Of a DNA stretch of 64,000 bases, positions 24,792 to 33,820 are shown one piece after another. The stretch is taken from contig NZ_WTYN01000001.1 in the NCBI RefSeq assembly GCF_009827535.1, positions 1,178,001 through 1,242,000 of the forward strand, written 5' to 3'. How positions within the stretch are numbered: the stretch's first letter is position 1; every line of letters begins with the position of its first letter. This stretch comes from Qipengyuania oceanensis (GTDB lineage: Bacteria > Pseudomonadota > Alphaproteobacteria > Sphingomonadales > Sphingomonadaceae). The notes beneath the pieces are model-generated. The model ran no database searches. It had not been told where the DNA came from and saw only the letters and a list, made by a program, of their open reading frames with translations. The position numbers and the translations under genes were made by a program.

Positions 24792-26002
24792 GTCCACCGC
24801 TCCCGCACGTGGAAAAATCGGTGCTTGGCGCTCTTGAGGATCGGCCGGTTCACGACCTGGGAGGGAAATCTGCGGCGCAGGAATGTCTCGAAGGCTCCCA
24901 GCGGGCGATACACGTAGGACTTGCGCAGGATCGTCCGGAGGGCCTCCACGCTTTCCTGCCGATCGTTCGCCAGCGCGTCCTCGAGCAGTTCGTGGAAGAC
25001 CGGAAATTCGTTCGGGTTGTGCAACCGGATGCGCGCGATCGCCCGCGCACTGTATTGCGACCAATCGAAGCTCGGCGCGTCCTCGGGCGCGACCCCGGAA
25101 AGGTCGAGCGCCATCATGGTCCTGAGGCACTTCTTGCAGCGGGAGCAATTGACGCGGCGTCCTTTCACGCCCGGCTCCTGGCCACACACGTCAAGCCCGG
25201 CGAGCAATGCGGGATCGCCGGCAAGATGCTGGATCTTTTCCAGTCGGCTGAACTGCGTTCCGAAATGATGGAATTGCAGCTCGTGCGACGACAGCAGGGG
25301 ATCGGTCAGGGGGTGCGAGCCCCACGGGATCAGCTTGCCGTAAGTCTGCGACGATGAGAACGTGACGTGCTCCAGCCCGCCGGACAGCAGATGCGCGATC
25401 GAGCCGAGTGCCGGCCCGTGCGTGCGATAGGCCCAGGCGTCGGCGAATTCGGGAAAGGCGCGCAGGACATTCGTGCCGACGGGAAGCACTGGCTTGCCGT
25501 GCGCGAATTTCGGCTCATTCGCGAGCTGATCGACCAAATGGGTCTCGTCGTCCCAGTCGAATATCGCCTTGATGAGGATGTCCGTACGCTCGTCTTCGCT
25601 CGAGAGCGTGAAGGTCGAATCCACTCCTCCGGTATAGAACAGGCCCCGGTGCGAAGCGCTTGCATCGTCCTTCCCGCCCGTTTCGTCGAGGACCGGGACG
25701 TCGATCTCGATGCAGCGCGCTCCGGGATACCATTCGGCCCATTGCCGGATGAGGCAATCGAGATTGCGCTTGAGAACACGCGGTGCCGGGATGTCCTGCG
25801 AATAGCTCTCGCCGAAGATCGCTGCCGATGTTGCACCCAGCACCAGCCAGTGGTCGGCGCGATCCGACAACCAGTGCCGGTAGGCATGCGGCACGACGAA
25901 AAGGAAGCGCAGCTCCCGACCGTTCCGGCTCTGGAACCATGCCTGGTGGCGCTCGAACGGCCCGCGATATTCTCGCTCGATTTCGGTCCTAACAAGTCGC
26001 AT
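24788..26002 (-). CDS. PP-loop ATPase (QueC-like fold) in glycan operon
   Basis: Protein of 404 residues. A PP-loop pyrophosphatase motif TGGVDST stands at 124-130, and a CxxCxxC cluster (NCSRCKKCLRT) lies near residue 290, resembling the zinc site of 7-cyano-7-deazaguanine synthases. The family adenylates a carbonyl or carboxylate and replaces the AMP with a nucleophile. The substrate here is unknown. Operon position between a glycosyltransferase and an adenylation/acyltransferase fusion points to making or activating an unusual sugar or acyl group, not to tRNA modification. The start at 26002 lies 14 bp inside the upstream gene. Confidence 0.78.
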   Translation of the reverse strand: MRLVRTEIEREYRGPFERHQAWFQSRNGRELRFLFVVPHAYRHWLSDRADHWLVLGATSAAIFGESYSQDIPAPRVLKRNLDCLIRQWAEWYPGARCIEIDVPVLDETGGKDDASASHRGLFYTGGVDSTFTLSSEDERTDILIKAIFDWDDETHLVDQLANEPKFAHGKPVLPVGTNVLRAFPEFADAWAYRTHGPALGSIAHLLSGGLEHVTFSSSQTYGKLIPWGSHPLTDPLLSSHELQFHHFGTQFSRLEKIQHLAGDPALLAGLDVCGQEPGVKGRRVNCSRCKKCLRTMMALDLSGVAPEDAPSFDWSQYSARAIARIRLHNPNEFPVFHELLEDALANDRQESVEALRTILRKSYVYRPLGAFETFLRRRFPSQVVNRPILKSAKHRFFHVRERWT

Positions 26003-27338
26003 TGCGCACTTCTCTCGCAGTTCGCCGCGCATCGTGCAGCCGCGCCGGCGAGGTTTGCGAACCCTGTTTGCCTCGGCAATCTCGTGCAGGCTCGTCGTAC
26101 AGCGCGACCAGCCGCCGCTTCCCGCCTTCCAGAAGAGCCTGGTAACTTTCGATCAGGCGATCGATCCATGCATCCGCGGTCATCGCGATGCCGCGCGTTC
26201 CCTCGAAGGCATTGATGCTCATTCCCCGGACGAGCGCGTCCTTTTGCGCCCAGATGGAGAGTATCCTTGCGAACTCGTCGATGTCGGTCGGGTCGATCCC
26301 CCTTCCCGCACCGGCAGTTTCGATCTCGTCCAGCAACAGTGCGTTTTCGGAACAGAGCACCGGGAGGCCGCTCCACAGTGCTTCGACCGCCGTCAGGCCG
26401 AAGGGTTCGATCGCTATGCTGGGCATCAGCTGTACGCGCGCGCGCGAAGCATAGTGCCCGATTTCCGATGGGGGCTTCCAACCGACCCAGTCGTGCTCGG
26501 GATAGCTCTCGGCGAGTTCGGCAAGCAGCGATCCGGTCCCGACCGCGATCAACCTTACGCCGGCCTGTCGGCATGCCTCGGCCGCCTGGGCGATCCCCTT
26601 GGTCGGCTCGATGCGACCCACGAACAGGGCGGACGAGTTTTTCTCCGCTTCGACGCGCTCGCTGCAATAGGGCGAGACCGGGTTGGGCAGGACAGCCATG
26701 TCCGCATCCTCGATCCCGCCCATCGCGAGATAGCGGCGCATGCCTTCGTGGATCAGCAGGACAGGCGGAAACCGGTCGAACATCGGGCGCGTGCGGGCGA
26801 GCACCGAGTGACGTGCCACGCGCCAGCCCTTCTGCAGGCGATTGCGCCTGTCGCAGTCGCGCATCAGGCACCGCGTACCGAGCGGCTGGAGTTCGCAGCG
26901 CTGCTGCTGGCGGAAGTCGAACATCGCGCCGTTCGGGCACGTGACGAAGAAATCATGCGCGCTGAGCACCAGGCGGTCGGCTACCTTGCGTAAGGGTACG
27001 AAGATCGACGGCGAGAGAATCTGCGCCCAGCCGTGCAAATGGTAGACCATGCCCTCGTGGTCGTTCTGCGCGATCCAGGCGGCGAGCATGTCCCGCGCCG
27101 CCCGGTTGTACAGACCCCTGAGCACGCTGGACGAAAAGCCGGCCGCCACCAGCCTTTTCTGCTGCAGCGAGACCACTTCGATCCCCGCAGCGCCGAGGAG
27201 ATCGCTGTCCGATCCGCCGGCGATAAAGGTCACCGCATGGCCGCGACGGGCAAAGGCCAGTGCGGATTCCACCGCGAGTTTCGATGCTCCGCCCATCGGC
27301 TCGGCGAGATCGTTGATGACGACAATGTGGGGTTTCAT
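25989..27338 (-). CDS. Glycosyltransferase family 4
   Basis: Retaining GT-B glycosyltransferase of 449 residues. The N-terminal domain begins HIVVINDLAEPMGGASKLAV with the glycine-rich acceptor loop. The C-terminal domain shows ALFVGRIEPTKGI, the nucleotide-sugar binding EPFGLTAVEALWSGLPVL (EX7E motif) and the end helix. A cysteine-rich insert (CELQPLGTRCLMRDC) in the middle is of the kind seen in GT4 enzymes acting on surface polysaccharides. It is cytosolic or membrane-associated. The start is fixed by an ATGA overlap with the pyruvyltransferase gene. Donor and acceptor sugars cannot be read. Confidence 0.88.
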   Translation of the reverse strand: MKPHIVVINDLAEPMGGASKLAVESALAFARRGHAVTFIAGGSDSDLLGAAGIEVVSLQQKRLVAAGFSSSVLRGLYNRAARDMLAAWIAQNDHEGMVYHLHGWAQILSPSIFVPLRKVADRLVLSAHDFFVTCPNGAMFDFRQQQRCELQPLGTRCLMRDCDRRNRLQKGWRVARHSVLARTRPMFDRFPPVLLIHEGMRRYLAMGGIEDADMAVLPNPVSPYCSERVEAEKNSSALFVGRIEPTKGIAQAAEACRQAGVRLIAVGTGSLLAELAESYPEHDWVGWKPPSEIGHYASRARVQLMPSIAIEPFGLTAVEALWSGLPVLCSENALLLDEIETAGAGRGIDPTDIDEFARILSIWAQKDALVRGMSINAFEGTRGIAMTADAWIDRLIESYQALLEGGKRRLVALYDEPARDCRGKQGSQTSPARLHDARRTAREVRNATC

Positions 27339-28663
27339 GCCGGCACCGCATGATCGATCGCAAGCACGGCGAGGTCGGCAATCGAAGCGCGACATTCCGC
27401 CTGCAGCACGTCGAGGTCCTCGCGCTGCGGTGGCTCGTTGATCGCGTTAAGCACGGCCTCGGCGACATCGCCTGGATCGTGCATCGCCGGATCGAGCAGG
27501 TATTGCGCGCGGCCAATGGTGTCGAAGAAACCCTGGAGCTTCGCATCCCAGGCCAGACCGACCGCCGGCAGCCCGTAGGAATGGGCGATGATGCACGCGT
27601 GAAGCCGATGCGCCACGACCGAGCGAAGCGAACCGATGAACCGGGCAAGATCGCGAGGCCTGGTGAAGCGCGGCGCACGCGTGACACCGGCATAAGGCAT
27701 CAGCTGCTGGCAGAGTTCGTCGAGGAAACGCTCGTCCTCCTGGCTGCCGTTGGTGAACAGCACGAGTTCCTGGCCGGCGGCGCTCAGCCTTTCGACGAGC
27801 TGCTCCATCCATACAGCATCGCAACGATCGCTGCCGGGCGCGCCGTGCAGGCGCAGGACTTCGGGCGCGGTTACGCAGATACCGATGCGATCCCTAAAAC
27901 CGCCTGCCACGTGGCGTCCGTAGACTTTTTCCGCGAGCAACCCGGGATCATAGGCAAGCTCGGGGCTGCTCGTGCCTGCCACGCGCGCGAAGGTCGCGTT
28001 CCAGTTGCCGATCGAGAGGCGATCGCGCAGGGTGATGGACAGCGGCTCGGCGTAGCCGATCGCCTCGCGCATCCGCTCGCCGCCGGCATTTGACCAATGC
28101 GCCCCGACACCCAGGCTCGCAAGGGCAACCGGCAGGCTCCGCTCCTTTGCCAGTCCCAGCGCCGCAGCGACCTTGATCGGGAAGTTCTGGTCGCGGTCCG
28201 CGAGCAAATTCCCGCCTCCCAGGATGACCATGCGCGCCGGCACCAGTTGCTCCCGCCATCGAGGCCGCAGCCTTAAACGCACCACTGCCCCCAGCATCAT
28301 TGGCACGAGCAGTCGGCGAAAGGCGGGTGGCAGGGATTCGATCAGGCGGATCAGGCCCCGCCGGTTGCGGCCATTGCCCGCGTGGTGGTCGAGCCGGCCA
28401 GCAAGATCGATGGAATAGGGACGCAGTCGGGGATCGGCCTCGATCAGCGCGTGTTCGAGGCAGTCGGCGATGACCCCATCGCCGAGATTCGGACTGAACT
28501 TGACGTTGAAGACGGCCACGGGAATTTCTTCTGTCGCGGCATCGGGAGATGCTTCTCCCCCCTGCTCGTCGATGTCCCACCCGGTTTCGCTTGTGAAAGA
28601 GTGATCTATCACGCGATCCAATCTCTGGTCCCCTTCCTCGGCACGTCCGATTTGCACCGCCAT
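27335..28663 (-). CDS. Polysaccharide pyruvyl transferase family protein
   Basis: Protein of 442 residues of the PS_pyruv_trans family (CsaB/WcaK type), which adds ketal-linked pyruvate from PEP to sugars. Family features are KFSPNLGDGVIADCLEHAL near residue 55, LGGGNLLADRDQNFP in the middle and the C-terminal SVVAHRLHACIIAHSYGLP (RLHxxI/VxxxxxGxP). The first 45 residues are polar and probably disordered. It is the first gene of the five-gene operon, and the next gene overlaps it by 4 bp. Whether it transfers pyruvate or a related group is not known. Confidence 0.85.
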   Translation of the reverse strand: MAVQIGRAEEGDQRLDRVIDHSFTSETGWDIDEQGGEASPDAATEEIPVAVFNVKFSPNLGDGVIADCLEHALIEADPRLRPYSIDLAGRLDHHAGNGRNRRGLIRLIESLPPAFRRLLVPMMLGAVVRLRLRPRWREQLVPARMVILGGGNLLADRDQNFPIKVAAALGLAKERSLPVALASLGVGAHWSNAGGERMREAIGYAEPLSITLRDRLSIGNWNATFARVAGTSSPELAYDPGLLAEKVYGRHVAGGFRDRIGICVTAPEVLRLHGAPGSDRCDAVWMEQLVERLSAAGQELVLFTNGSQEDERFLDELCQQLMPYAGVTRAPRFTRPRDLARFIGSLRSVVAHRLHACIIAHSYGLPAVGLAWDAKLQGFFDTIGRAQYLLDPAMHDPGDVAEAVLNAINEPPQREDLDVLQAECRASIADLAVLAIDHAVPA

Positions 28664-28971
28664 GGCTCCCGGCTGGCCGGTGCCACGACAAGTTCCACCC
28701 TTCTCGGCGCGCTGACTGGCGGTTTTAGAAAGGCGGCGTCCATCGCGGGACTTTGCACCGGGCCCGACCCTGCGCGCGAGTGGACATACGGGTTAGTCGG
28801 TAGACCATCGGGTGTAGGAAGACGCGGCAGGGAAACCGAGCCTGTTCCGGATCTTCGGGTGAGCGGTCGTCACGGCGTGGCTGCGGGCTAGTCCATAAGG
28901 ATGAGCGTAAAGGGGCCGGCGCACCAATCCGGTCAATTGCGGCGACCCGCCACCGTGCGTAGCTAGGCGCG
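28664..28971. other. Divergent intergenic region
   Basis: 308 bp between the minus-strand glycan operon and the plus-strand GH16 gene. It must hold both promoters. I see no convincing -35/-10 pair, RNA gene or repeat. Minus-strand reading frames here have poor codon use and are not believed. Confidence 0.6.
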
Positions 28972-29844
28972 ATGAAAGCCGTCTTTCTGGTCGCCACCAT
29001 GATGCTGGCCTCGAGCGCGCCGGAGCTGCCGACGCAAGGCGAGCAGATCGATATGCGCGCCTTCGATCTCGTATTCGCGGACGAGTTCGACGACCTGAGC
29101 GTCAATCCCTGGCTGCTGGAGAACAAGCGCTGGATCGCCCACACGCCGTGGAACGGCGATTTCGGCGATGCCCGGTTTCTAAATCCCGGTCCCGACGGCC
29201 CGTTCGCGATCGAGAACGGGAAGCTGGCGATCACCGCGCGCAAGACACGGCCGGACCGCTGGGGCTCCGGCCTGCTCGCAGCGGGCGACAAGACCGGAGC
29301 CGGCACGGGCGAGCGGTTCGGCTATTTCGAAGCCCGCATGAAGATGCCGCCCGGACCCGGTCTCTGGCCCGCATTCTGGCTCGTCAGCCTCAGGCCGACA
29401 TCCGTCAAGTCACCCAAGATCGAGATCGACGTGGTGGAATATTACGGCCACCGCACGCACACCTACAGCCTCGCGATGCACGTTTGGAAGCTGCGCGAAG
29501 AAGACGGCAGCAACCGTTCGACAGGCGATCGCATCCCCGTGTCACCGGGCAGCCTGACGCAGAGATTCCACACCTACGGCGTCGAAGTGGACCCGAAATG
29601 GGTGACCTATTACCTCGACCGGCGCGAGGTAGCCCGCTTCCCGACCCCGGCGGAGCATCACGACCCGCTCCACCCGATCGTCAACCTGGCGATGGGCCCG
29701 GGATACCCGATCGACCGGACTCCGGACCCCTCGACACTCTATGTCGATTACGTCCGCATCTACTCCCGCGTAGCCCCGGCCGGCGACAGGGAGTGCGGGA
29801 CACCGCAATCGAGCGAGCGGATGGAGATTGATGCAAAGGATTAG
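28972..29844 (+). CDS. Glycoside hydrolase family 16 (secreted)
   Basis: Protein of 290 residues with an N-terminal signal-like segment (MKAVFLVATMMLASSAPE). The GH16 active site EIDVVE lies at 151-156; its two glutamates are nucleophile and acid/base. The fold signatures FADEFDD, FGYFEARMKMPPGPGLWPAFWL and the YYLDRREV strand fit the family. Family members hydrolyse beta-1,3 or beta-1,4 glucans and galactans, and in exopolysaccharide loci they trim the polymer. It precedes the SleB gene by 12 bp and stands at the edge of the EPS locus, so a depolymerase or length-control role is inferred. Confidence 0.92.
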   Translation: MKAVFLVATMMLASSAPELPTQGEQIDMRAFDLVFADEFDDLSVNPWLLENKRWIAHTPWNGDFGDARFLNPGPDGPFAIENGKLAITARKTRPDRWGSGLLAAGDKTGAGTGERFGYFEARMKMPPGPGLWPAFWLVSLRPTSVKSPKIEIDVVEYYGHRTHTYSLAMHVWKLREEDGSNRSTGDRIPVSPGSLTQRFHTYGVEVDPKWVTYYLDRREVARFPTPAEHHDPLHPIVNLAMGPGYPIDRTPDPSTLYVDYVRIYSRVAPAGDRECGTPQSSERMEIDAKD

Positions 29845-29856
29845 TCCTTCTGCCCA

Positions 29857-31128
29857 ATGGCACACGCGTCTCGAGCCGTTCACCCTGCGGGCATGGATCA
29901 GGATCAGGCCGACTCGACGATCAGGCAGAAATTGCCCGCCTCGCTCCGCGCCGAGTTCCGACGCCTGAAGCACGACGGCTCGACGAGCATCGGAGCTTGG
30001 GGCCTGATAGTCGTCGCAGCATCGCTGATGGCGCTGGTCTGGACCTATGCGCGGGCCGAAGGCCACACCGCCGCGTCGGCCCGCGGCGATGGTTCCGCGG
30101 CCTTGAACGGCCAGCCATTCGCATTGCTGCCAGGCCATGCACGCCGAATGGCCAGCACGGGCGGCATCGACATTTCGCAAATCGCCTTCGTCGCACCTGC
30201 GGCAGCCGTCCCCCTGTTCTACAAAGGCCGCGGCGAGGACCGCGAGCGCGCGCTCGATTGCCTGAGCATGGCCGGATGGTACGAAGCCGGCAACGACCGG
30301 CCCGGCCAACGCGCCGTGATGCAGGTCGTGCTGAACCGTCTGCGCCATCCGGCATTCCCGAAAACGGTCTGCGGGGTGGTGTTCCAGGGTTCGCACCTCA
30401 GGACGGGCTGCCAGTTCACCTTTACCTGCGACGGATCGCGCGTCCGCCGCCAACCGTCCCGCCATGCGCTCGCCGAAGCGCGCAAGATCGCCGAAAAGGC
30501 GCTCGACGGTGGCATCGATGCCGCGGTCGGCGCGGCTACGCATTACCATGCCGATTTCGTGGTCCCGTGGTGGAGCCACAAGCTGCAACCCGTCAGCAAG
30601 GTCGGTGCACATATCTTCTATTCGTGGAAAGGCGCTTTTGGCCGCCTGCCCCAGGGCGTTCCTGTAACCTCGGGCGAGCCAAATATACCGGACTTCGACC
30701 CGTCGCGGCTGGCCGTGGCATCGACTGCCGAGGCGGCCATACCGGAAATATCCGGACGCGTGGCACTCGAAGCGAAAACGCTCACGCCCAACGTCGCGAC
30801 AGCCAATGCGCCTGCAACATCGCTACCCAATTTCCTGATCGTCGACCCTTCAGGCGCAACCGGTCGATGGGCGGTCGAAGCGCTGGGGCGCTGCGGATCA
30901 TCGCGCAATTGCCTGGTCGTCGCCTACGGTAATGGTCAACAGGCCGCCGGCTACACGTCCGATCAGCCTTCGCGCTCTCCCAGGCCCCTGTTCGTCTTCG
31001 TTCGGGATGCCAACTCGGGGATGGACCTGGCGCTATGGGATTGCGAGCGGTTCTCTCGCTTGAACACGGACCAGTGCCTGCCTCGCAATGCCGGGTCGCT
31101 GGACCGGCTGATGCGCCCCCGCAGCTGA
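29857..31128 (+). CDS. SleB-type cell wall hydrolase
   Basis: Protein of 423 residues. One membrane segment near residues 46-62 (WGLIVVAASLMALVWTYA) anchors it, so the bulk is periplasmic. Residues about 130-270 are a Hydrolase_2/SleB domain: CLSMAGWYEAGNDRPGQRAV with the catalytic glutamate, VVLNRLRHPAFPKTVCGVVF, and CQFTFTCDG. This domain cleaves peptidoglycan. The C-terminal 150 residues are of unknown fold. ATG codons at 29857 and 29893 are both possible; neither has a strong RBS. Probably cotranscribed with the GH16 gene, 12 bp upstream. Confidence 0.85.
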   Translation: MAHASRAVHPAGMDQDQADSTIRQKLPASLRAEFRRLKHDGSTSIGAWGLIVVAASLMALVWTYARAEGHTAASARGDGSAALNGQPFALLPGHARRMASTGGIDISQIAFVAPAAAVPLFYKGRGEDRERALDCLSMAGWYEAGNDRPGQRAVMQVVLNRLRHPAFPKTVCGVVFQGSHLRTGCQFTFTCDGSRVRRQPSRHALAEARKIAEKALDGGIDAAVGAATHYHADFVVPWWSHKLQPVSKVGAHIFYSWKGAFGRLPQGVPVTSGEPNIPDFDPSRLAVASTAEAAIPEISGRVALEAKTLTPNVATANAPATSLPNFLIVDPSGATGRWAVEALGRCGSSRNCLVVAYGNGQQAAGYTSDQPSRSPRPLFVFVRDANSGMDLALWDCERFSRLNTDQCLPRNAGSLDRLMRPRS

Positions 31129-31179
31129 GCCGGCTTCCTTCGAGCGGACGCAACGACGACGCGCCCGGCGCCACCGCTA

Positions 31180-31890
31180 TCAGCCGGCGCGGGCGACCAG
31201 CGGCTGCGCAGAGGTGTCAGACTGGGAGGACTGGATCGGGTAGTAGCCACCGATGGTGCTGTGCGAATTGGCCCAGATGGCTGCCTGCGTCCGGTTGTTG
31301 ACGTTGAGCTTGCGCAGGATTGCCTTCACATGGACCTTGACGGTCGCTTCGCAGACATCGAGCTCGCGCGCGATGACCTTGTTCGAATAGCCGGCCATGA
31401 GGCAGCACAGCACGTCGTTCTCGCGCGGCGACAGGTTGGCATCGTCCAGTTCGGTGGCGATTTCCGGGAGCGCCGGGATCGGCTTTGCCTGGTTCTCGAA
31501 GATCTCGAGAACGTCCTGCGGGAGAACCCGCTGCCCCGATATTGCAAGCCTGATCGCGGCGATCATCGGTGCCGCCTTCAGCGACTTGATGACGTAACCG
31601 CGCGCGCCTGCCCGGAAGCATTTGAGCATCGATGCGAGATCGAAGTCCGCCGACAGCAACACGACGACAGCCGACTCGAATTCGGCCTTTACGGTCTCCA
31701 CCAGCCGCGCGTGTTCCGCGCTGTCGGGATCATCGAGCAGGAAGATGCTGTTCTTCGAGAGATTCTCGTACCGGACCTCCGCGATGCTGTCGAAACAGCC
31801 GCGCACGGTGAAGCCTTCGGAACTGAGGATGCGTGCGAAACCCTCGCGGGTAAATTCGCACGGACTGACGAGATTGATTTCCGGAACCAT
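31180..31890 (-). CDS. LuxR/NarL-type regulator with atypical receiver domain
   Basis: Protein of 236 residues. The N-terminal domain has the receiver fold, but the first strand reads INLVSPCEFTREGF, so the acidic pair that binds magnesium is absent. LLDD, a serine (VVLLSAD) and the lysine of GYVIKS remain. The C-terminal LuxR DNA-binding helix-turn-helix is intact (LSPRENDVLCCLMAGYSNK, then ATVKVHVKAILRKL). It may act without classical phosphorylation. It stands between the hydrolase genes and the Wza-like gene, so it is a good candidate regulator of the EPS locus. Start 31890 was chosen for the GGGGGGTCC site upstream. Confidence 0.88.
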   Translation of the reverse strand: MVPEINLVSPCEFTREGFARILSSEGFTVRGCFDSIAEVRYENLSKNSIFLLDDPDSAEHARLVETVKAEFESAVVVLLSADFDLASMLKCFRAGARGYVIKSLKAAPMIAAIRLAISGQRVLPQDVLEIFENQAKPIPALPEIATELDDANLSPRENDVLCCLMAGYSNKVIARELDVCEATVKVHVKAILRKLNVNNRTQAAIWANSHSTIGGYYPIQSSQSDTSAQPLVARAG

Positions 31891-32086
31891 AGGACCCCCC
31901 ACCGGTGCTGCAAGTATCGTCGTAGGCCGCATCCGGAGAAACCAGATACAGGAAACCTACAAGGATCAGTGCGACTCCGAATCCCTCTTCCGCTGTTAAG
32001 GATGCGTAATAACCAACATTGAATCAACAGCTATCTTTGACCATGTCTTGCTTTTGAGATTATCGTTGAGAGTCAATGGGATTCAA

Positions 32087-32692
32087 TCAGAAGAACGATT
32101 CAAGTATGGTTACCGTATCGCCCGGTGCGATCTTTAGCGTGGACTCGCTGACCTTGACCTTTTTCGCGCCGGCCCAGTCGTGCCGTTGCAGTTCCACGGT
32201 GTTCTTGTTTGCCCTGGCGGTATAGCCGCCGGCCTTGGCCACCGCCTGCTGCAGGGTGAGATCGCCGTTGTAGGGGTATTCGCCCGGCTGGCTCACTTCG
32301 CCCAGGATGTAGAACGGGCGATATTCCATCACCTCGATCGACACGCGCGGATCGAGCACATAGCCGCCGGCCGACAGCTCCTGGGTGATCAGCCCCGCCA
32401 ACTGGCCGGTCGACTTGCCGCTTGCCGGCACCGAGCCGATCAACGGCAAGGCAAGTTCGCCGCTTTCGCCGATCTCGAACTCGCCTGAGAGCGAGGCCTC
32501 GTCGAACACGACCACCTTAAGCCTGTCGCCCGAGCCGATCCGGTATCCCTCGACGATGTCGGAGTTCAGGCTGGCAACGCTGGCGACCGGCGCATCCGAT
32601 CCGCCGCACGAGGCCAGCGACAATGCGACCGGCACGACAAGCGCCGCTAGAGCAAACTTCGCGCCGCTTCGGCTCAGGTGGTGGGCATGCAT
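32087..32692 (-). CDS. Wza-like polysaccharide export lipoprotein
   Basis: Protein of 201 residues. Lipobox LASCGG near residue 29 implies an outer-membrane lipoprotein. Residues 45-125 are a poly-export domain (GYRIGSGDRLKVVVFDE, then SGELALPLIGSVPASGKS), followed by an SLBB-like part (YILGEVSQPGEYPYNGDLTL). It forms the periplasmic/outer-membrane channel for Wzy-type exopolysaccharide. It is shorter than E. coli Wza and lacks the C-terminal outer-membrane helix, as is common in alphaproteobacterial export proteins. ATG at 32692 was chosen; a longer frame to 32815 has no signal peptide. Confidence 0.9.
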   Translation of the reverse strand: MHAHHLSRSGAKFALAALVVPVALSLASCGGSDAPVASVASLNSDIVEGYRIGSGDRLKVVVFDEASLSGEFEIGESGELALPLIGSVPASGKSTGQLAGLITQELSAGGYVLDPRVSIEVMEYRPFYILGEVSQPGEYPYNGDLTLQQAVAKAGGYTARANKNTVELQRHDWAGAKKVKVSESTLKIAPGDTVTILESFF

Positions 32693-33012
32693 GTCACGAT
32701 CCTTTCGAACGGTTGCCTGTGCATCGCCGTACCCCACGCGGTCGAGACGGCGCTGCGAAGTGGCGCGCGGCATCGCTACGCCAAACGCCATCATGGTAAA
32801 CGACTGGCCGATCATGGAAAATCACCAAATGGGAGCAGAGCGCGCCCCTTAAGCTAGTATCGCGGTAACCACTTAGACTCAGGCCCACCTACATCGCATG
32901 CCCGGTTGTGATCCCGGCCGATTCGGGAAAGTCTTGCTGCTCGACGGACGGCGTCCATTTCTTGCGAAAACGCCGATTCCTTTCAGTTTTTCAGCAGTGA
33001 ACCCCGGGAACG
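32693..33012. other. Divergent intergenic region of EPS locus
   Basis: 320 bp between the Wza-like gene (minus) and the sugar transferase gene (plus). More AT-rich around 32800-32870. It must carry promoters for both directions; no clear RNA gene, terminator or long repeat was seen. Confidence 0.55.
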
Positions 33013-33798
33013 ATGGCGGCCACCAACCTCGATAATGCGACGAACGACAACCCGCCGGTCCTGCCGCCGGCGCCTTTGGTCGCGAGCGCATTGTCCGCGC
33101 CGGAGGAAATGGTGCTGATCACGCCTGGCCATGTGGACGCGGGGTCATTCGTCTCCGTTGCTTCCGCCCCTGCAGTGATCAGCCAGCGCTTTTCACGAAC
33201 CAGCCGCGTCATCGACATCGTCGGCGCCACTGCACTGCTATTATTCCTGCTGCCCTTCATGCTTGTGCTGGCCGTGGCGACATTCCTTTCGACCGCTGCC
33301 TCACCGATCTTCGCGCATACTCGCGTCGGCCGGAACGGACGCCCATTCGGATGCTACAAGTTCCGGACCATGTACCCGGACGCCGAGGAGCGTTTGCGCG
33401 ATCTTCTCGCGAGCGACTCCCGCCTGCGGCGCGAATGGGAAGCCGAACACAAGCTGCGGAACGATCCGCGGGTGACGCGGCTCGGCCGGATCATGCGGGT
33501 GACAAGCCTCGACGAACTGCCGCAGCTGCTGAACGTCATCAAGGGGGAGATGAGCCTGGTCGGACCCCGGCCGATCGTGACCGAGGAACTGCCGCGTTAC
33601 GGCAGGTATCGCACGAGCTACCTCGCGCTGAGACCGGGCCTTACTGGCCTGTGGCAGGTATCGGGGCGAAGCGGCACGACATACCGCCGCCGCGTTGCGA
33701 CCGACCATGTCTATGCGCTCAACAAGTGCCTCACGCTCGACTTGCGGATCATTTTCGCGACCATCCCGGCCGTCCTCCGGCAGAGGGGCGCTTGCTGA
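33013..33798 (+). CDS. Undecaprenyl-phosphate sugar-1-phosphate transferase (ExoY/WbaP-like)
   Basis: Starts repeat-unit assembly by moving a sugar-1-phosphate to undecaprenyl phosphate at the inner membrane. Of 261 residues, the first 60 are a variable leader; one membrane segment follows at about 67-92 (VIDIVGATALLLFLLPFML), then the catalytic domain with GRNGRPFGCYKFRTMYPDA, LGRIMRVTSLDELPQLLNV and SLVGPRPI, all hallmarks of the bacterial sugar transferase family. It lacks the four extra membrane helices of WbaP, so it is of the short ExoY type. Confidence 0.93.
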   Translation: MAATNLDNATNDNPPVLPPAPLVASALSAPEEMVLITPGHVDAGSFVSVASAPAVISQRFSRTSRVIDIVGATALLLFLLPFMLVLAVATFLSTAASPIFAHTRVGRNGRPFGCYKFRTMYPDAEERLRDLLASDSRLRREWEAEHKLRNDPRVTRLGRIMRVTSLDELPQLLNVIKGEMSLVGPRPIVTEELPRYGRYRTSYLALRPGLTGLWQVSGRSGTTYRRRVATDHVYALNKCLTLDLRIIFATIPAVLRQRGAC

Positions 33799-33820
33799 TG
33801 GTCTTGCCCGAACAGCTGTC

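Noticed and set aside
28725-29306. Minus-strand frame over the GH16 5' end
   Set aside because: Antisense to a well-supported GH16 gene with proline/serine-rich content; no family match.
32018-32087. ATTGAATC/GATTCAAT inverted repeat near the end of the Wza-like gene
   Set aside because: The 8-bp arms are 54 bp apart in an AT-richer stretch, so chance is likely and no second copy was found.
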